NCBI GenBank assembly: GCA_021775895.1
Contig: JAJFGX010000113.1
Coordinates: 1 to 33,632, forward strand
Source: Alphaproteobacteria bacterium
GTDB taxonomy: Bacteria; Pseudomonadota; Alphaproteobacteria; Micavibrionales; CSBR16-224
DNA: 33,632 nt
Direction: 5' to 3'
This document shows positions 33,010 through 33,632 of this stretch, in pieces (position 1 is the first letter of the stretch; every line of letters begins with the position of its first letter). A program made the translations under genes and the position numbers. The notes beneath the pieces are model-generated. The model worked only from the letters and a program-made list of their open reading frames with translations. It did not search any database and was not told the DNA's origin.

Positions 33010-33632
33010 ATGATTCGTCAGTATGAACTTGTTAACCGTGTAAAAGCGTATGATCCAGATTTGGACGAGAATGCATTAAATCGTGCCTATGTGTACGCTA
33101 TGAAGATGCATGGCCCACAGAAAAGAGCCTCTGGCGATCCATATTTTTCTCACCCATTAGAAGTTGCGGCTATTCTAACTGATATGAAACTGGATACAGC
33201 TTCAATAATTACTGCATTATTGCATGATACAGTGGAGGATACGGAGGCCACGCTTGAAGATATTAAAGAGCTGTTTGGTGAAGAAATTAGTCAGCTTGTT
33301 GATGGTGTAACTAAACTTAATCGTATCGAAATACAAACCCCTGAAGATAAACAAGCAGAAAATTTCCGTAAGCTTATTTTAGCGATGTCAGATGACATTC
33401 GTGTTTTATTAGTTAAGTTGGCAGATCGCCTGCATAATATGCGTACATTGCACCATATTAGTAAGCCTGAAAAACAAAGGCGTATTGCAAGGGAAACCTT
33501 GGAAATATATGTACCATTGGCAGAGCGTATAGGTATATCAAAATTAAAAGAAGACCTTGAAGATTTGTCTTTTAAGTTTCTTAACCCAGAGGCAAGAGAA
33601 GGTGTTAGAAATCGATTTAAGTTTCTTCGTAA
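33010..33632 (+). CDS. Rel/Spo (p)ppGpp synthetase/hydrolase, N-terminal part (3' end outside window)
   Basis: 207 codons are visible from ATG 33010, preceded by GAGGCGAA. The N-terminal HD hydrolase domain is complete in its key residues: H48 in PYFSHPLEVA, H72/D73 in ALLHDTVEDTEA, E77/D78, and D139 in KLADRLHNMRTLHH. This is the spacing of the Rel/Spo hydrolase site. The synthetase, TGS and ACT regions lie beyond the edge and cannot be judged. The protein controls (p)ppGpp levels, the stringent-response signal, which acts on RNA polymerase; rpoZ just upstream fits this role. Alphaproteobacteria usually have a single bifunctional Rel (Rsh), which is the likely identity. Confidence 0.95.
   Translation, partial: MIRQYELVNRVKAYDPDLDENALNRAYVYAMKMHGPQKRASGDPYFSHPLEVAAILTDMKLDTASIITALLHDTVEDTEATLEDIKELFGEEISQLVDGVTKLNRIEIQTPEDKQAENFRKLILAMSDDIRVLLVKLADRLHNMRTLHHISKPEKQRRIARETLEIYVPLAERIGISKLKEDLEDLSFKFLNPEAREGVRNRFKFLR

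Overview
This window is a piece of an AT-rich bacterial chromosome. Gene content and gene order point to an alphaproteobacterium: an ELM1/DUF1022-type protein, a DUF3035 (BamF-type) lipoprotein, a SecA with a C-terminal zinc tail, and rpoZ directly followed by a bifunctional-type Rel/Spo gene. The order or genus cannot be fixed from the sequence alone. No phage, transposase, integrase, CRISPR array or rRNA was seen. Genes are closely packed and nearly all intact; the two edge genes (infB on the left, the rel/spo homologue on the right) are cut by the window.

Layout. 1-7.5 kb: the 3' part of infB, a two-helix membrane protein (family member P1), a convergent Lrp/AsnC regulator, then a tight + strand cluster ELM1-like, trxB, rluD-like, terD-like, followed by family member P2. 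7.6-10.2 kb: purA, an unknown soluble protein and a single-helix envelope protein. 10.2-14.3 kb: adenosine deaminase divergent from a TetR regulator, then on the - strand P4, cmk and a degenerate VWA protein. 14.3-18.9 kb: secA, a divergent parvulin-type PPIase, tRNA-Lys, a cyclic-nucleotide-binding protein and tRNA-Arg. 19-20.3 kb: an Abi-family HEPN protein alone between tRNA-Arg and tRNA-Asp. 20.4-28 kb: gltX, a Nudix-like protein, smpB, the - strand group lipoprotein-ribF-lspA-BamF-type lipoprotein, a proline iminopeptidase, a class-I glutamine amidotransferase and an exported OB-like protein. 28-33.6 kb: two paralogous proteins with a metallopeptidase-like segment lacking its zinc ligands, a lipoprotein, P5, a family-5-type uracil-DNA glycosylase, rpoZ with a long acidic tail, and rel/spo.

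The most unusual content is a dispersed family of ~240-250 residue proteins (P1, P2, P4, P5) with a shared plan: short N-terminal region, one membrane helix, a helical domain predicted to be extracytoplasmic ending in a Cys pair (E-C-x12/13-C-T), a second membrane helix, and a short basic tail whose last residue is aromatic (KNY, KNY, NKW, NPW). They sit singly among housekeeping genes, each behind its own sigma70-like promoter with exact 17-bp spacing; three have TTGACA as the -35 and three have TATGTT as the -10. P1 has lost both cysteines. A 161-residue single-helix protein (P3) with its own Cys pair has a perfect TTGACA-17-TATAAT promoter. A TerD-like protein, a VWA-like protein and the degenerate metallopeptidase-like pair lie close to family members, so together they may form an uncharacterised envelope or stress module. 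That link is inference from proximity only.

A second unexplained item is a 37-bp sequence present twice (34/37 identical), near P1 and near P2, each copy running into a terminator-like hairpin.
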